Assembly: GCA_046153995.1 (NCBI GenBank)
Contig: JBJXEH010000080.1
Coordinates: 1-37,225, forward strand
Source: SZUA-430 sp046153995
GTDB lineage: Bacteria > Pseudomonadota > Alphaproteobacteria > Micropepsales > Micropepsaceae
DNA length: 37,225 nucleotides
Direction of reading: 5' to 3'
Both the position numbers and the translations under genes were made by a program. The notes under the pieces were generated by a model. It did no database searches, had not been told where the DNA came from, and saw only the letters and a list, made by a program, of their open reading frames with translations. Below, in pieces: positions 1 to 7,626 of this stretch; within the stretch, counting starts at the first letter, position 1; each line of letters starts with the position of its first letter.

Positions 1-214
1 CGCCCGCCTCGCGCGTCATCTGGCCGTCCCAAGCCGACGGCGCGATCGCGCTCTTGGCATCGGCGGTCTCGCCGGATCGTTCCGTCGCAATGTTCACGAC
101 CCCCGGCGACAACTTCTCGACCAGCGCCGAAAACCCCTCCGGCACCGGCTTCGCAAAAGCCGCGGTAGCGGCAAGCGACAACGCCGCCGCAACGGCACAC
201 AAAACCCTGATCAA
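1..214 (-). CDS. degP: DegP/HtrA-family periplasmic serine protease, N-terminal fragment (runs off window)
   Basis: Only about the first 71 codons are inside the window; the gene continues beyond base 1. Reading the minus strand from a TTG at 214-212 gives a signal peptide (basic start, Ala/Leu-rich core, likely cleavage after AFA) followed by FSALVEKLSPGVVNIATE, the usual start of mature Do-family proteases. The catalytic triad and PDZ domains are outside the window, so the assignment rests on this N-terminal motif and on position downstream of hflK-hflC, where DegP is common in alphaproteobacteria. An AGGGG ribosome-binding site sits about 5 bases before the TTG, and no ATG or GTG fits the signal peptide, so a TTG start is likely. 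It would degrade or refold damaged envelope proteins. degP versus degQ cannot be decided here. Confidence 0.8.
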   Translation of the reverse strand, partial: MIRVLCAVAAALSLAATAAFAKPVPEGFSALVEKLSPGVVNIATERSGETADAKSAIAPSAWDGQMTREAG

Positions 215-246
215 GCGACCCCTCGCTAAACGGCGCAAACGCAAAC

Positions 247-270
247 GGCGCCGACCAAGTGATCGGCGCC
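247..270 (-). repeat. 8-bp perfect inverted repeat between hflC and degP
   Basis: GGCGCCGA at 247-254 and TCGGCGCC at 263-270 form a perfect 8-bp stem with an 8-base loop. On the minus strand it lies after the hflC stop and is followed by GTTTGCGTTTGCG, not a clean U-run. It may be a weak attenuator or an mRNA-stabilising hairpin between hflC and degP rather than a full terminator. Confidence 0.45.
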
Positions 271-295
271 GCGTGGTAAAGAACCGGTTTACGGC

Positions 296-1168
296 TCAGC
301 GCGTACCGGTGTGCCCGCGCTGAAAGTATTTGAAGAACGGACTGTCGGGCGAAATCACCATCGTGGTGTTGGCCCCGGTCATCGACGCTTCGTAAGCCTT
401 CAGCGTGCGGTAGAACTCGAAGAACTCCCGGTCCTGCCCATAGGCGTCGCCCAGCACGCGATTCTTCTCGGCATCACCTTCGCCGCGCAGGATTTCGGAC
501 TTCCGCGTCGCGTTCGCTTTGATGATAGTCACGTCCTTGTCGGCCGTACTCTTGATCCGCGTCGACTCTTCGTCGCCCGAGGCGCGGATACCCGCGGCCT
601 CGCGCTGGCGTTCGGTCTGCATGCGCCCGAACACCGATTCGAGATTCTCCTTCGGCAAATCCGCACGCCGGATACGCACATCGACGATTTCGATACCGAG
701 GCCCAAGGACTGCGCCTTGATCTGATTGCGGATCGACAGCATCAATTGCGACCGTTCCACCGACAGCAACGCGGCAAAGGACTTCTTGCCCAATTCGCCG
801 CGTAAGCTGGAGCTCAAGATCGACGCCAACCGCTGGCGCGCCACGGCGTCGGTCCGCACAGACTGATAGTAGCGCAGCGGATTGACGATCCGATACCGCG
901 CGAACGCATCGACGACGATACGCCGCCTGTCGGAGGCGATCACTTCCTCGGGCGGCGCGTCGAGTTCGAGGATGCGCTTGTCGAAAAACGTCGCAGTCTG
1001 GAAGAAGGGGATCTTCATCGCCAAGCCCGGCTGCTGAACCGTGCGAACCGGGTCGCCGAATTGCGTGATCAACGCTTGCTCGCGCTGCTCGACCACGAAG
1101 AACGTGTTGAAGGCAACGATGATCAGAACCGCAGCCAGAAAGCCAAGAAGTCCAAGTGAGTTTCTCAT
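296..1168 (-). CDS. hflC: HflC, membrane subunit of the HflKC modulator of FtsH protease
   Basis: A 290-residue SPFH/band-7 protein. One N-terminal membrane segment (about residues 6-25) is followed by FVVEQREQALITQFG, the typical HflC opening, then the SPFH domain and a charged helical stalk (about residues 180-250) rich in Glu, Arg and Lys. In the family, HflC pairs with HflK to form a large periplasm-facing cage around FtsH that limits degradation of membrane proteins. The ATG at 1168 lies 4 bases after the hflK stop, so the two are co-transcribed and probably translationally coupled. The degP-like gene follows on the same strand. Length and domain order are normal. Confidence 0.95.
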   Translation of the reverse strand: MRNSLGLLGFLAAVLIIVAFNTFFVVEQREQALITQFGDPVRTVQQPGLAMKIPFFQTATFFDKRILELDAPPEEVIASDRRRIVVDAFARYRIVNPLRYYQSVRTDAVARQRLASILSSSLRGELGKKSFAALLSVERSQLMLSIRNQIKAQSLGLGIEIVDVRIRRADLPKENLESVFGRMQTERQREAAGIRASGDEESTRIKSTADKDVTIIKANATRKSEILRGEGDAEKNRVLGDAYGQDREFFEFYRTLKAYEASMTGANTTMVISPDSPFFKYFQRGHTGTR

Positions 1169-1172
1169 GGGC

Positions 1173-2309
1173 CTAATTCCCTCCCGCGCCTTGGCCTTGC
1201 GTGCGCCGAAGCTCGGGCAACGGCAGATACTGCACGACGCCGCTCTTGTTCTCGATGATGATCTTGTTCGTATTGCCCAAGACTTGCTGCATCGTCTCGA
1301 GATACATGCGCTCGCGAGTTACCTCGCGCGCATTCTTGTATTGACCCAGAATCGAAAGAAAGCGCTGTGCCTCGCCCTGCGCCTCCGTGATCGCGCGTTG
1401 CTTGTAGGCTTCGGCATCTTGCTCGATTTTGGCCGCTTCGCCGCGCGCTTGCGGTATGATCGTGTTCGCGTAACGTTGCGCCTCGTTGCGCTTCTTGTCT
1501 TGGTCGGCGCGCGCGGCTTGCACGTCGCGGAACGCATCGATGACCTGGCTGGGCGGATCAACCTTGCGCAGCGCGACCCGCGTGATCGTAACGCCCGCTT
1601 TGTAGAAGTCGAGCGTCTCTTGCATCACCTTGCGAACCTTATCCTGCACCTCGGCGCGGCCTTCGGTTTGGATCGAGTCGATCTTGGCCTGACCCACCGC
1701 TTCGCGCATCGCGCTTTCGGCGACCGCTTTGACGGTACCTTCGACGTCGCTGACCTCGAACAGATACTTCTCGGCGTCCGCGACTTTCCAGAAGACCACG
1801 AAATCAATGTCAACGACGTTTTCGTCGCCGGTCAGCATCATGCTTTCGACCGGAACATCGGACTCGGCGTCGCGCGAACTATCTTCCTCGGTCCGGAAGC
1901 CGACGTTGGTCTGGTTCTCTTGCTCGACGTTCGGCCTGAGTACGGTCTCGATCGGATAGGGCAAACGAATGTGCAAGCCCGGGCCAAGCTTATCGACCGC
2001 AGCACCGAAGCGAAGCACGACGCCTTGCTCGGCCGGCTGGATCACGTATATGCCGGTCAAGAACCAAAGGATGAGCAGAAGCCCGCCAAGTCCAGCGAAC
2101 ATCATGCCCCCTGGCGGCTGGTTCGGAAACATCCGCTTCAGCCAATCGCGCGCGCGTTTGAACACTTCGTCCAGATCGGGAGGACGGATGTTCGGGCCCT
2201 GCCCGCGCCCGCCGCCGCCGTTCGAGGGGCCTTGCCCCCACGGTCCACGGCCGCCGCCACCGGGGTTCCACCCGCCGCCGCTGCCGCCCTTATTATCATT
2301 CCAAGGCAT
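1173..2309 (-). CDS. hflK: HflK, membrane subunit of the HflKC modulator of FtsH protease
   Basis: A 378-residue SPFH protein. Residues 1-40 are a cytoplasmic Gly/Asn/Pro-rich tail, as in other HflK proteins; a membrane segment spans about 69-89; GIYVIQPAEQGVVLRFG opens the SPFH domain; a long charged helix covers about 250-345. Start choice: ATG at 2309 with GAGAGGA about 6 bases upstream. It is the first gene of hflK-hflC-degP and is transcribed away from mrp across a gap of about 260 bases. A short CCCGT/ACGGG dyad (2323-2327, 2335-2339) lies just upstream of the start in the likely leader. Function is inferred from the family: partner of HflC in restraining FtsH. Confidence 0.95.
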   Translation of the reverse strand: MPWNDNKGGSGGGWNPGGGGRGPWGQGPSNGGGGRGQGPNIRPPDLDEVFKRARDWLKRMFPNQPPGGMMFAGLGGLLLILWFLTGIYVIQPAEQGVVLRFGAAVDKLGPGLHIRLPYPIETVLRPNVEQENQTNVGFRTEEDSSRDAESDVPVESMMLTGDENVVDIDFVVFWKVADAEKYLFEVSDVEGTVKAVAESAMREAVGQAKIDSIQTEGRAEVQDKVRKVMQETLDFYKAGVTITRVALRKVDPPSQVIDAFRDVQAARADQDKKRNEAQRYANTIIPQARGEAAKIEQDAEAYKQRAITEAQGEAQRFLSILGQYKNAREVTRERMYLETMQQVLGNTNKIIIENKSGVVQYLPLPELRRTQGQGAGGN

Positions 2310-2491
2310 CCCGTCCTCTCATCCCGTCAAAGAAACGGGCCGTGCCAAGGCGGCCGGGTGAACACGAACCTCACCGTACGCAAACAAGGACACATCCCTT
2401 ACGAATCACGCGAAACACACCACATTGGATGTACCGTTGAGGCGGGTTTATAAGTTCCTAATGCCCGTCCGTGCAACGCGTCACCGCATCC

Positions 2492-2508
2492 GATCGCAGA
2501 ACGCGATC
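2492..2508. promoter_or_regulatory. 6-bp dyad upstream of mrp
   Basis: GATCGC (2492-2497) and GCGATC (2503-2508) form a perfect dyad with a 5-base spacer, about 62 bases before the chosen mrp start, in the divergent hflK/mrp gap. The position suits an operator, but I do not recognise the site and a short palindrome like this can occur by chance. Confidence 0.25.
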
Positions 2509-2570
2509 AACCTGCTATGTGGCGCGTCTCGAAATCGCGTCAAGGGCTAGGAAACAACAGAGTTTTTTCA

Positions 2571-3665
2571 ATGTCGAACCTTACGCCTGACGACGTTCTG
2601 GCGGCACTGAAATCGGTCGCCGATCCCGCAAGAAATATGGACGTTGTTGCACTTGGGATGATCCAGGGGTTGCAGGTCAAAGACGGGCACATCTCGTTCG
2701 CGCTCGAGGTTGCAGCCGACGAAGGCCGCACCAAAGAACCGCTGCGTCTCGCTTGCGAAAAGGCGGCGCTGGGCTTGAAGGGCGCCCGCTCTGTGACTGC
2801 AGTCCTAACCGCCCACAAGGCCACCGCAGCCCCGCAAACCGGCCGCGCAGGCTCGCCCGACCGCCAAGGCCCGGCGGGCGTCAAAGCCGTCATCGCCGTC
2901 GCCAGCGGCAAGGGCGGCGTCGGCAAGTCGACGGTGGCCGTGAACCTCGCCGTCGCGCTCAGCCAGCTTGGCCGCCAGGTCGGGCTGCTCGACGCCGACA
3001 TCTACGGTCCCTCCGTTCCGCGCATGCTGGGCCTCAAAGGCAAGCCGACATCGAAGGACGGCAAAATCTTACAACCGATGCAGGCTTGGGGCTTGAAAGC
3101 GATTTCGATCGGTTCGCTCATCGAAGAAGACCGCGCGATGGTTTGGCGCGGGCCCATGGTGATGACGGCGCTAACCCAGCTTATCTACGAAGTCGAATGG
3201 GCTCCGCTCGATGTCCTCGTCGTTGACATGCCGCCCGGCACCGGCGACGCGCAGCTGACACTGACACAGCGCGTGCCCCTTGCGGGCGCCATCATCGTCT
3301 CGACGCCGCAGGACGTAGCCTTGATCGACGCGCGCCGCGGTATAGCGATGTTCAATCAAGTTCGTGTGCCGATCTTCGGCATCGTCGAAAACATGTCGAC
3401 GTTCGTCTGCCCGAACTGCGGCCACGAAAGCCACATCTTCAGCCACGGTGGCGCCCGCGAGACGGCGGCAACTCTCGGCACCGATTTCTTGGGCGAGATC
3501 CCGCTTCACATCCGCGTGCGCGAAACCTCCGACGGCGGCACACCGATCACCGCCCTCGAGCCGCAAAGCCCGCAAGCTAAGGCGTTCATTGATCTAGCCG
3601 CCCGCGTCGCCGCCAAACTCGACGCCGGCGACACGCGCAAGGGCCCGCGGATTACGATAGAATGA
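2571..3665 (+). CDS. mrp: Mrp/NBP35-family Fe-S cluster carrier ATPase (ApbC)
   Basis: A 364-residue protein. Residues 4-80 form a MIP18/DUF59-like N-terminal domain (TPDDVLAALKSVADPA). The P-loop ATPase follows, with the deviant Walker A motif SGKGGVGKS at 112-120, DADIYGPS near 141-148 and VVDMPPGTGD near 217-226. CPNCG gives the CxxC cysteines C280 and C283, used in the family to bridge a transferable 4Fe-4S cluster across the dimer. The ATG at 2571 was preferred over one 18 codons upstream because the extra residues do not resemble the family; no strong ribosome-binding site precedes either. It is cytoplasmic and delivers Fe-S clusters to apo-proteins. It is transcribed away from hflK and is probably followed in the same transcript by the SDR-like gene 34 bases downstream. 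Confidence 0.93.
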   Translation: MSNLTPDDVLAALKSVADPARNMDVVALGMIQGLQVKDGHISFALEVAADEGRTKEPLRLACEKAALGLKGARSVTAVLTAHKATAAPQTGRAGSPDRQGPAGVKAVIAVASGKGGVGKSTVAVNLAVALSQLGRQVGLLDADIYGPSVPRMLGLKGKPTSKDGKILQPMQAWGLKAISIGSLIEEDRAMVWRGPMVMTALTQLIYEVEWAPLDVLVVDMPPGTGDAQLTLTQRVPLAGAIIVSTPQDVALIDARRGIAMFNQVRVPIFGIVENMSTFVCPNCGHESHIFSHGGARETAATLGTDFLGEIPLHIRVRETSDGGTPITALEPQSPQAKAFIDLAARVAAKLDAGDTRKGPRITIE

Positions 3666-3671
3666 GTTTTC

Positions 3672-3687
3672 ACGCCAAGACGCCAAG
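3672..3687 (+). repeat. Two perfect tandem copies of ACGCCAAG before a start codon
   Basis: ACGCCAAG occurs at 3672-3679 and again at 3680-3687, followed by GAGAG. The second copy plus the following GAG makes AAGGAG, the ribosome-binding site of the SDR-like gene starting at 3700. From memory, short period-8/9 intergenic repeats of this kind are scattered in some alphaproteobacterial genomes, but I cannot verify that here. Confidence 0.5.
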
Positions 3688-3699
3688 GAGAGAACGAGC

Positions 3700-4464
3700 A
3701 TGAAACCCGTCTGTTTGGTGATCGGCGCCGGCGCAGGCATCGGCGGGACTGTCGGCCGCCGCTTCGCGCAAGAGGGCTATCACGCCGTTCTCTGCCGCCG
3801 CACCGATCTCGACGGACTGAACCGGTTGGTCGACGAGATCAAGAGCGACGGCGGCTCGGCGACAGGCTTTCTGCTGGACGCGACAGAGGCCGACGCAATC
3901 GAAAGTCGCGTCGCTGCAGTCGAGGCCGGCATCGGCCCGATCGAAGTCGTTATCTACAATCTGGGCGCCCAGATCGGCGATCGGGCCTTGAAAGCCACGT
4001 CGCTCAAAGCGTTCGAAACAGGCTGGCGCCTCGGCACGTTCGGTCTGTTTCGCCTCGCCTCGGCCGTGTGCCCGCTGATGGAAGCACGCGGCAAAGGAAC
4101 GATCCTAGTGACATCCTCGACCGCTTCCAGGCGCGGCAACGCCGGGCAACATTCGCACGCGGCTGCCATGGGCGGACGGCGTATGCTCTGCCAGTCGCTG
4201 AACGCAGAGTTCGCGCCGAAGGGAATCCATGTTGCTCACATCTTGATCGACGGCGCCGTTGATGCCCCTGACACGCTCGGAAAGATGCTGGGACCGGAAC
4301 GGTTCCAACAGTTGCGGGAAACCCGCGGTAAGGAACACGATGGGTTGCTGCTCCCGACGCAGATCGCCGAAACCTACCTCCACCTTGCTCGCCAACACCG
4401 GTCGGCCTGGACGCACGAACTCGACCTGCGCGCGTTTTCCGACCGCCCCTGGTGGAACCACTAA
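3700..4464 (+). CDS. SDR-family Rossmann protein lacking the catalytic Tyr and Lys
   Basis: A 254-residue short-chain dehydrogenase/reductase fold. GAGAGIG at residues 9-15 is the cofactor loop, YNLGAQ (86-91) stands where NAG normally is, and TSSTAS (138-143) holds the active-site serine region. The expected YxxxK is absent: aligning on CQSLNAEFAPKGIHVAH places His153 at the Tyr and Met157 at the Lys. Related SDRs carrying FAGAK at this site are known to me, so the subfamily already tends to lose the Tyr, but loss of the Lys too is unusual. NAD(P) binding is likely; classical dehydrogenase activity is doubtful. It has an AAGGAGA ribosome-binding site, lies 34 bases after mrp and 43 bases before the isomerase-like gene. 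Substrate unknown. Confidence 0.8.
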   Translation: MKPVCLVIGAGAGIGGTVGRRFAQEGYHAVLCRRTDLDGLNRLVDEIKSDGGSATGFLLDATEADAIESRVAAVEAGIGPIEVVIYNLGAQIGDRALKATSLKAFETGWRLGTFGLFRLASAVCPLMEARGKGTILVTSSTASRRGNAGQHSHAAAMGGRRMLCQSLNAEFAPKGIHVAHILIDGAVDAPDTLGKMLGPERFQQLRETRGKEHDGLLLPTQIAETYLHLARQHRSAWTHELDLRAFSDRPWWNH

Positions 4465-4507
4465 CGCGGCCTAGATCGAAATACGGTGACATAAGGAGAG
4501 TGCACTC

Positions 4508-5104
4508 GTGAAGACGCTTGATTTCATTTTCGATTTTGGCAGCCCGAACGCCTATTTTTCTTCGAAAGTATTGCCCGGCGTTCAGAAGCGCACGGGCGCT
4601 CAAGTGAACGTCATTCCGGTTTTGCTCGGCGGGTTGTTCAAACTGACCGGCAACCAACCGCCGATGGTCGCGTTCGGCGCCGTGAAGGGGAAGCTGGCTT
4701 ACGAACAGCTTGAGAGCCAGCGCTTCATGAAGAAGCACGGAATTCACGCGTTCCGGTTCAACCCGCATTTTCCGGTGAACACGCTGCTCATCATGCGCGG
4801 TCTCATCGCCGCCCGGCGTTTGGGCGCCGGCGACGCCTACCTCGAAGCGGTGCTCAAGGCGATGTGGGAGGACGGGCAAAAGATGGATGATCCCGCGGTC
4901 GTTGCCGGCGTTCTCAGCGCCGCCGGCCTCGACGCGCAAGCCATCCTGACGGCGACACAAGACCCCGCCGTGAAGGCGGAACTCGCCGCCAACACGGAGG
5001 CCGCTGCCGCGCGCGGGGCCTTCGGCATTCCCACCTTCTTCGTGGGCGAGGAGATGTTCTTCGGCAAGGATCGCCTCGGCCAATTGGAAGAAGAGCTTCG
5101 CTGA
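4508..5104 (+). CDS. 2-hydroxychromene-2-carboxylate isomerase / kappa-class GST-like (DsbA fold)
   Basis: A 198-residue DsbA-fold protein without a CxxC. FDFGSPNAYF near residues 9-18 is the kappa-GST/HCCA isomerase signature, with the serine that replaces the redox cysteine and activates glutathione; FGIPTFFVGEEMFFGKDRL at the C terminus carries the cis-Pro loop typical of the family. Members isomerise 2-hydroxychromene-2-carboxylate in naphthalene breakdown or act as glutathione transferases; nothing else in the window belongs to an aromatic degradation pathway, so the substrate is open. The start is GTG at 4508 with AAGGAGA about 9 bases upstream. It is cytoplasmic, with no signal peptide, and probably co-transcribed with the SDR-like gene 43 bases upstream. 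A hairpin follows its stop. Confidence 0.85.
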   Translation: MKTLDFIFDFGSPNAYFSSKVLPGVQKRTGAQVNVIPVLLGGLFKLTGNQPPMVAFGAVKGKLAYEQLESQRFMKKHGIHAFRFNPHFPVNTLLIMRGLIAARRLGAGDAYLEAVLKAMWEDGQKMDDPAVVAGVLSAAGLDAQAILTATQDPAVKAELAANTEAAAARGAFGIPTFFVGEEMFFGKDRLGQLEEELR

Positions 5105-5115
5105 CGCTTGGCGTG

Positions 5116-5146
5116 AAAAAAGGGCCGGCGCGAAGCACCGGCCCTT
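5116..5146 (-). terminator. Intrinsic terminator between convergent genes
   Basis: AAGGGCCGG (5120-5128) pairs with CCGGCCCTT (5138-5146): 9 bp, 9-base loop. On the minus strand the stem is followed directly by a run of six U (from the A-run at 5116-5121), so it terminates the exported-protein gene at 5166-5528. On the plus strand the trailing bases are not U-rich, so it only weakly serves the isomerase gene. Confidence 0.85.
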
Positions 5147-5165
5147 CGATCAAATCAAAACGGAA

Positions 5166-5528
5166 CTAGCGGCCCGCGACGATCGCAACCTTCGACTTCG
5201 TGCCGTCAGCCGCCGGAATTTCCCAGCTATCGCCAACCTTCTTGGTCGCGTCGAACGGGTTGCACTGCTCTTTGCCGGCCATCGGACCGACATCCGGCGT
5301 TACGCAAAGCTTGCCTTCCTTGATCGCCCATTTGCCGGTGCCCTTCGTGCCGTCCGGCTGCACGACGGCCAGCGTGCCGTCTTTGTTGTAGTGCAGCTTT
5401 GTCACGCCGCCCTTGGCATCAGTCAACGTGACGGTGTTGTCGTAGCGGGTTTGCATCGGATCGTCGGCCGCGATCGCGAGCGTGGCGCTCAGAGCAAGGG
5501 CAGCAATGCCCATCAACATGCGCTTCAT
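5166..5528 (-). CDS. Small exported hypothetical protein
   Basis: A 120-residue protein starting at ATG 5528, with GGAAG about 7 bases upstream. Residues 1-23 are a signal peptide (MKRMLMGIAALALSATLAIA, cleavage before ADD). The mature part is small, polar and beta-prone, with repeating glycine turns (DAKGG, NKDGT, PDGTKGTGKW) and two cysteines (in GKLCVTPD and EQCNPF) that could form a disulphide in the periplasm. I do not recognise a named family with certainty; the TGKW...LCV...C pattern recalls small periplasmic beta-barrel proteins common in alphaproteobacteria. It is monocistronic, with its own terminator downstream and about 200 bases of non-coding sequence upstream. Confidence 0.85.
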   Translation of the reverse strand: MKRMLMGIAALALSATLAIAADDPMQTRYDNTVTLTDAKGGVTKLHYNKDGTLAVVQPDGTKGTGKWAIKEGKLCVTPDVGPMAGKEQCNPFDATKKVGDSWEIPAADGTKSKVAIVAGR

Positions 5529-5726
5529 GAGTTTCTTCCCTACCTGTTGGACTAAGTCCGTAACGGACAGGCGGGCATGTAGGCGTTGCCTTACGCGCAA
5601 GCAAGCAAACACACGCGCCAGGCGTGCCGCATCGCACTAAATTTCCGTAATGTGCAACCTATGCCAAGCGTTCTTCATCGAACGCGTGTCCCCGCAACGA
5701 AAATCATGCGGCAAAATTGACCGCGA

Positions 5727-6653
5727 TCACCAACCGCCAAAGTTGAGTTTCAATCCGGGCCGCGGCCATTGCGTCTCGACCAACTTGCCGGTCGACGACA
5801 AACAAACGTAAGCCGTCTTCATGTCTTTGCCGCCAAAGCAGATGTTCGTGACCAGCGGATCGGCGAAGGCCGTCAGCTCGTAAGTGCCGTCAGGTGCAAT
5901 CGACGTGATGCCGCCGGTCGGGAACCCGATCGTCGCGACGCACACGCGGCCATTCGCCTCGACGGCAAGCGAATCGAACAGCTGCAAGCCCGGCAACCCG
6001 CAAACGAGATCACCATGGAGCGGGCCGGCCGGCGGCGCCAGTTCGCCCGGCCCCGCGATCGTGAATTTCATCAGGCGCCCAACCATTGTCTGCGCCGCGT
6101 AGAGCGTCTTTTCGTTCGGCGACAACCCGCATCCGTTCGGCATGTCGATCGGAAACACCAACTCCTTGATCCGCTTCCCGTCCGGCGTTGCGTAGTAGAT
6201 CGCGCCGCGATCATGCAGGCGGCCGTATCCTTTGCCGAGATCGGTAAAATAGAACCCGCCTTGTTTGTCGAACACGAGGTCGTTCGGGCCGTTCAGCTTC
6301 AGGCCGTTGCATTTGTCGTACAGCCGCTCAACTTTACCGGACTTGAGGTCCACGCGTTCGATCCGCCCGGTCTCATAGTCGTGCGGCCGGTCGCCGGGGA
6401 ACAGAAGCCCACCGCGATCGTGCCACTGGAACCCACCGTTATTCGTGACGTAGACCGCGCCGTCGGGCCCGAGCGCCGCACCGTTCGGCCCACCGCCCAG
6501 CGTCGCAATCACCTCCGTCTTCCCGTTCCAAACACGCGTCAGCGTGCCACGCGCAATCTCGACCAAGATCACGCTGCCGTCCGGCATCGCGATCGGACCT
6601 TCGGGGAACTTCAAACCGCTGGCGATTTCACGAACGGACATGAGCGCACTCAC
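5727..6653 (-). CDS. SMP-30/gluconolactonase/LRE-like beta-propeller lactonase
   Basis: A 308-residue six-bladed propeller of the SMP-30/gluconolactonase family. It carries the expected metal-ligand regions in order: FPEGPIAMPDGS (Glu near residue 18), LNGPNDLVFD (Asn/Asp near 119-123), DMPNGCGLSPNEKTLY (Asn near 172) and FDSLAVEANGRV (Asp near 227). Family members hydrolyse sugar or other lactones with a divalent metal. There is no signal peptide, so it is probably cytoplasmic. The start is GTG at 6653, overlapping the folA stop as GTGA; an in-frame ATG four codons later (6641) is an alternative. It is last in the thyA-GNAT-folA unit; a link to folate is not obvious and the substrate is unknown. 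Confidence 0.88.
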   Translation of the reverse strand: MSALMSVREIASGLKFPEGPIAMPDGSVILVEIARGTLTRVWNGKTEVIATLGGGPNGAALGPDGAVYVTNNGGFQWHDRGGLLFPGDRPHDYETGRIERVDLKSGKVERLYDKCNGLKLNGPNDLVFDKQGGFYFTDLGKGYGRLHDRGAIYYATPDGKRIKELVFPIDMPNGCGLSPNEKTLYAAQTMVGRLMKFTIAGPGELAPPAGPLHGDLVCGLPGLQLFDSLAVEANGRVCVATIGFPTGGITSIAPDGTYELTAFADPLVTNICFGGKDMKTAYVCLSSTGKLVETQWPRPGLKLNFGGW

Positions 6654-7153
6654 TTCTTATCCAGGATGATAAAGCTGTAGCCGATCGGCCGCTCATCTGA
6701 CGAGGGATAAACGCCTGCAATCGTCTCCACCCATTCGCCGCGATCGAGCACTGGAAAGCGCGTGTCACCTGCAATATCGCCATGCACGCTGGTGAGGTAG
6801 ATGCGCCGCGCGAACGGCAGTGCCGCGCGATAAATCTCAGCCCCACCGATCACCATGATCTCTTCCGGCTGCTCGCTGTAAGCCACATCGAGCGCAGCCT
6901 TGAGCGATGTCACGACGACAGCCCCTTCTGCCGCGTACAACCCATCGCGCGTAATCACGATGTTCGTGCGTCCCGGCAGAGGCCGCTTCGGGAAACTCTC
7001 CCACGTCTTGCGGCCCATGATCATCGGCCGCCCCGCCGTGCGTGCTTTGAACCACTTCATATCCTCAGGGATGCGCCACGGCAGCTTCCCATCGCGGCCG
7101 ATGACACCGTTCTCCGCGACCGCCACGATCAGCGCGATGACGGGCTCGCTCAT
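6650..7153 (-). CDS. folA: Dihydrofolate reductase
   Basis: A 167-residue DHFR reducing dihydrofolate to tetrahydrofolate with NADPH. Visible motifs: IVAVAENGVIGRDGKLPW (N-terminal strand and Met20-type loop), the acidic catalytic residue in PEDMKWFK, the NADPH site MGRKTWESFPKRPLPGRTNIVITR, and VIGGAEIYRAALPFARRIYLT. The start is ATG at 7153, overlapping the GNAT stop by four bases (ATGA); residues further upstream belong to the GNAT frame. It works with ThyA, two genes upstream, which makes the dihydrofolate that FolA recycles. Length and motifs are normal, with no sign of a resistance-type variant. Confidence 0.97.
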   Translation of the reverse strand: MSEPVIALIVAVAENGVIGRDGKLPWRIPEDMKWFKARTAGRPMIMGRKTWESFPKRPLPGRTNIVITRDGLYAAEGAVVVTSLKAALDVAYSEQPEEIMVIGGAEIYRAALPFARRIYLTSVHGDIAGDTRFPVLDRGEWVETIAGVYPSSDERPIGYSFIILDKK

Positions 7154-7626
7154 GCGCTGAGCTTCTTCAGCGCGTCGCCGGTCAGACGGAAGATCGACCA
7201 TTCGCTCATTGGAACGGCGCCTAGCAACTCGTAGAACTTGATCGACGGTTCGTTCCAATCGAGCACCGACCACTCGACCCGCCCACAGTCCTCTGCCACC
7301 GCGCGCTTCGCGAGGTTTACGAGCAACGCCTTCCCAATCCCCTCGCCCCGGAACGCAGGCCGCACGAACAGATCCTCAAGATAAATCCCGTGCCGCCCGC
7401 GAAACGTCGAGAAATTGTAAAACCAAAGCGCAAACCCCGCCGGCTTTCCTTGCCGCTCGGCGATGTCGCAGAACACGCGCGGATTGGGTTCGAACAACGC
7501 GCGCTCTATGTCGCGCTCTGTCGCCGCGACATCGTCGAGCAAACGCTCGTACTCGGCAAGCTCGCGAACGAAAGCGTAGACAAGCGCACTATCGGCCTTC
7601 GCCGCCGCACGAATCTTGAGGCTCAC
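7150..7626 (-). CDS. GNAT N-acetyltransferase, diamine acetyltransferase-like
   Basis: A 158-residue single GNAT domain. Motif A reads IYLEDLFVRPAFRGEGIGKALL (acetyl-CoA pyrophosphate loop RGEGIG), and WSVLDWNEPSIKFYELLGA is motif B. The GFALWFYNFSTFRGRHGIYLEDLFV stretch closely resembles SSAT/SSAT2-type enzymes that acetylate polyamines or thialysine, so a small amine substrate is a reasonable guess. The start is GTG at 7626, overlapping the thyA stop as GTGA; its own stop overlaps the folA start as ATGA. It is therefore translationally coupled inside the folate/dTMP operon, with no obvious metabolic reason. Confidence 0.9.
   Translation of the reverse strand: MSLKIRAAAKADSALVYAFVRELAEYERLLDDVAATERDIERALFEPNPRVFCDIAERQGKPAGFALWFYNFSTFRGRHGIYLEDLFVRPAFRGEGIGKALLVNLAKRAVAEDCGRVEWSVLDWNEPSIKFYELLGAVPMSEWSIFRLTGDALKKLSA

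Noticed and set aside
1041..2453. Long open frame on the plus strand opposite hflC/hflK
   Set aside because: It is the complement of two clearly recognised genes, arises from high GC codon bias, and has no family features.
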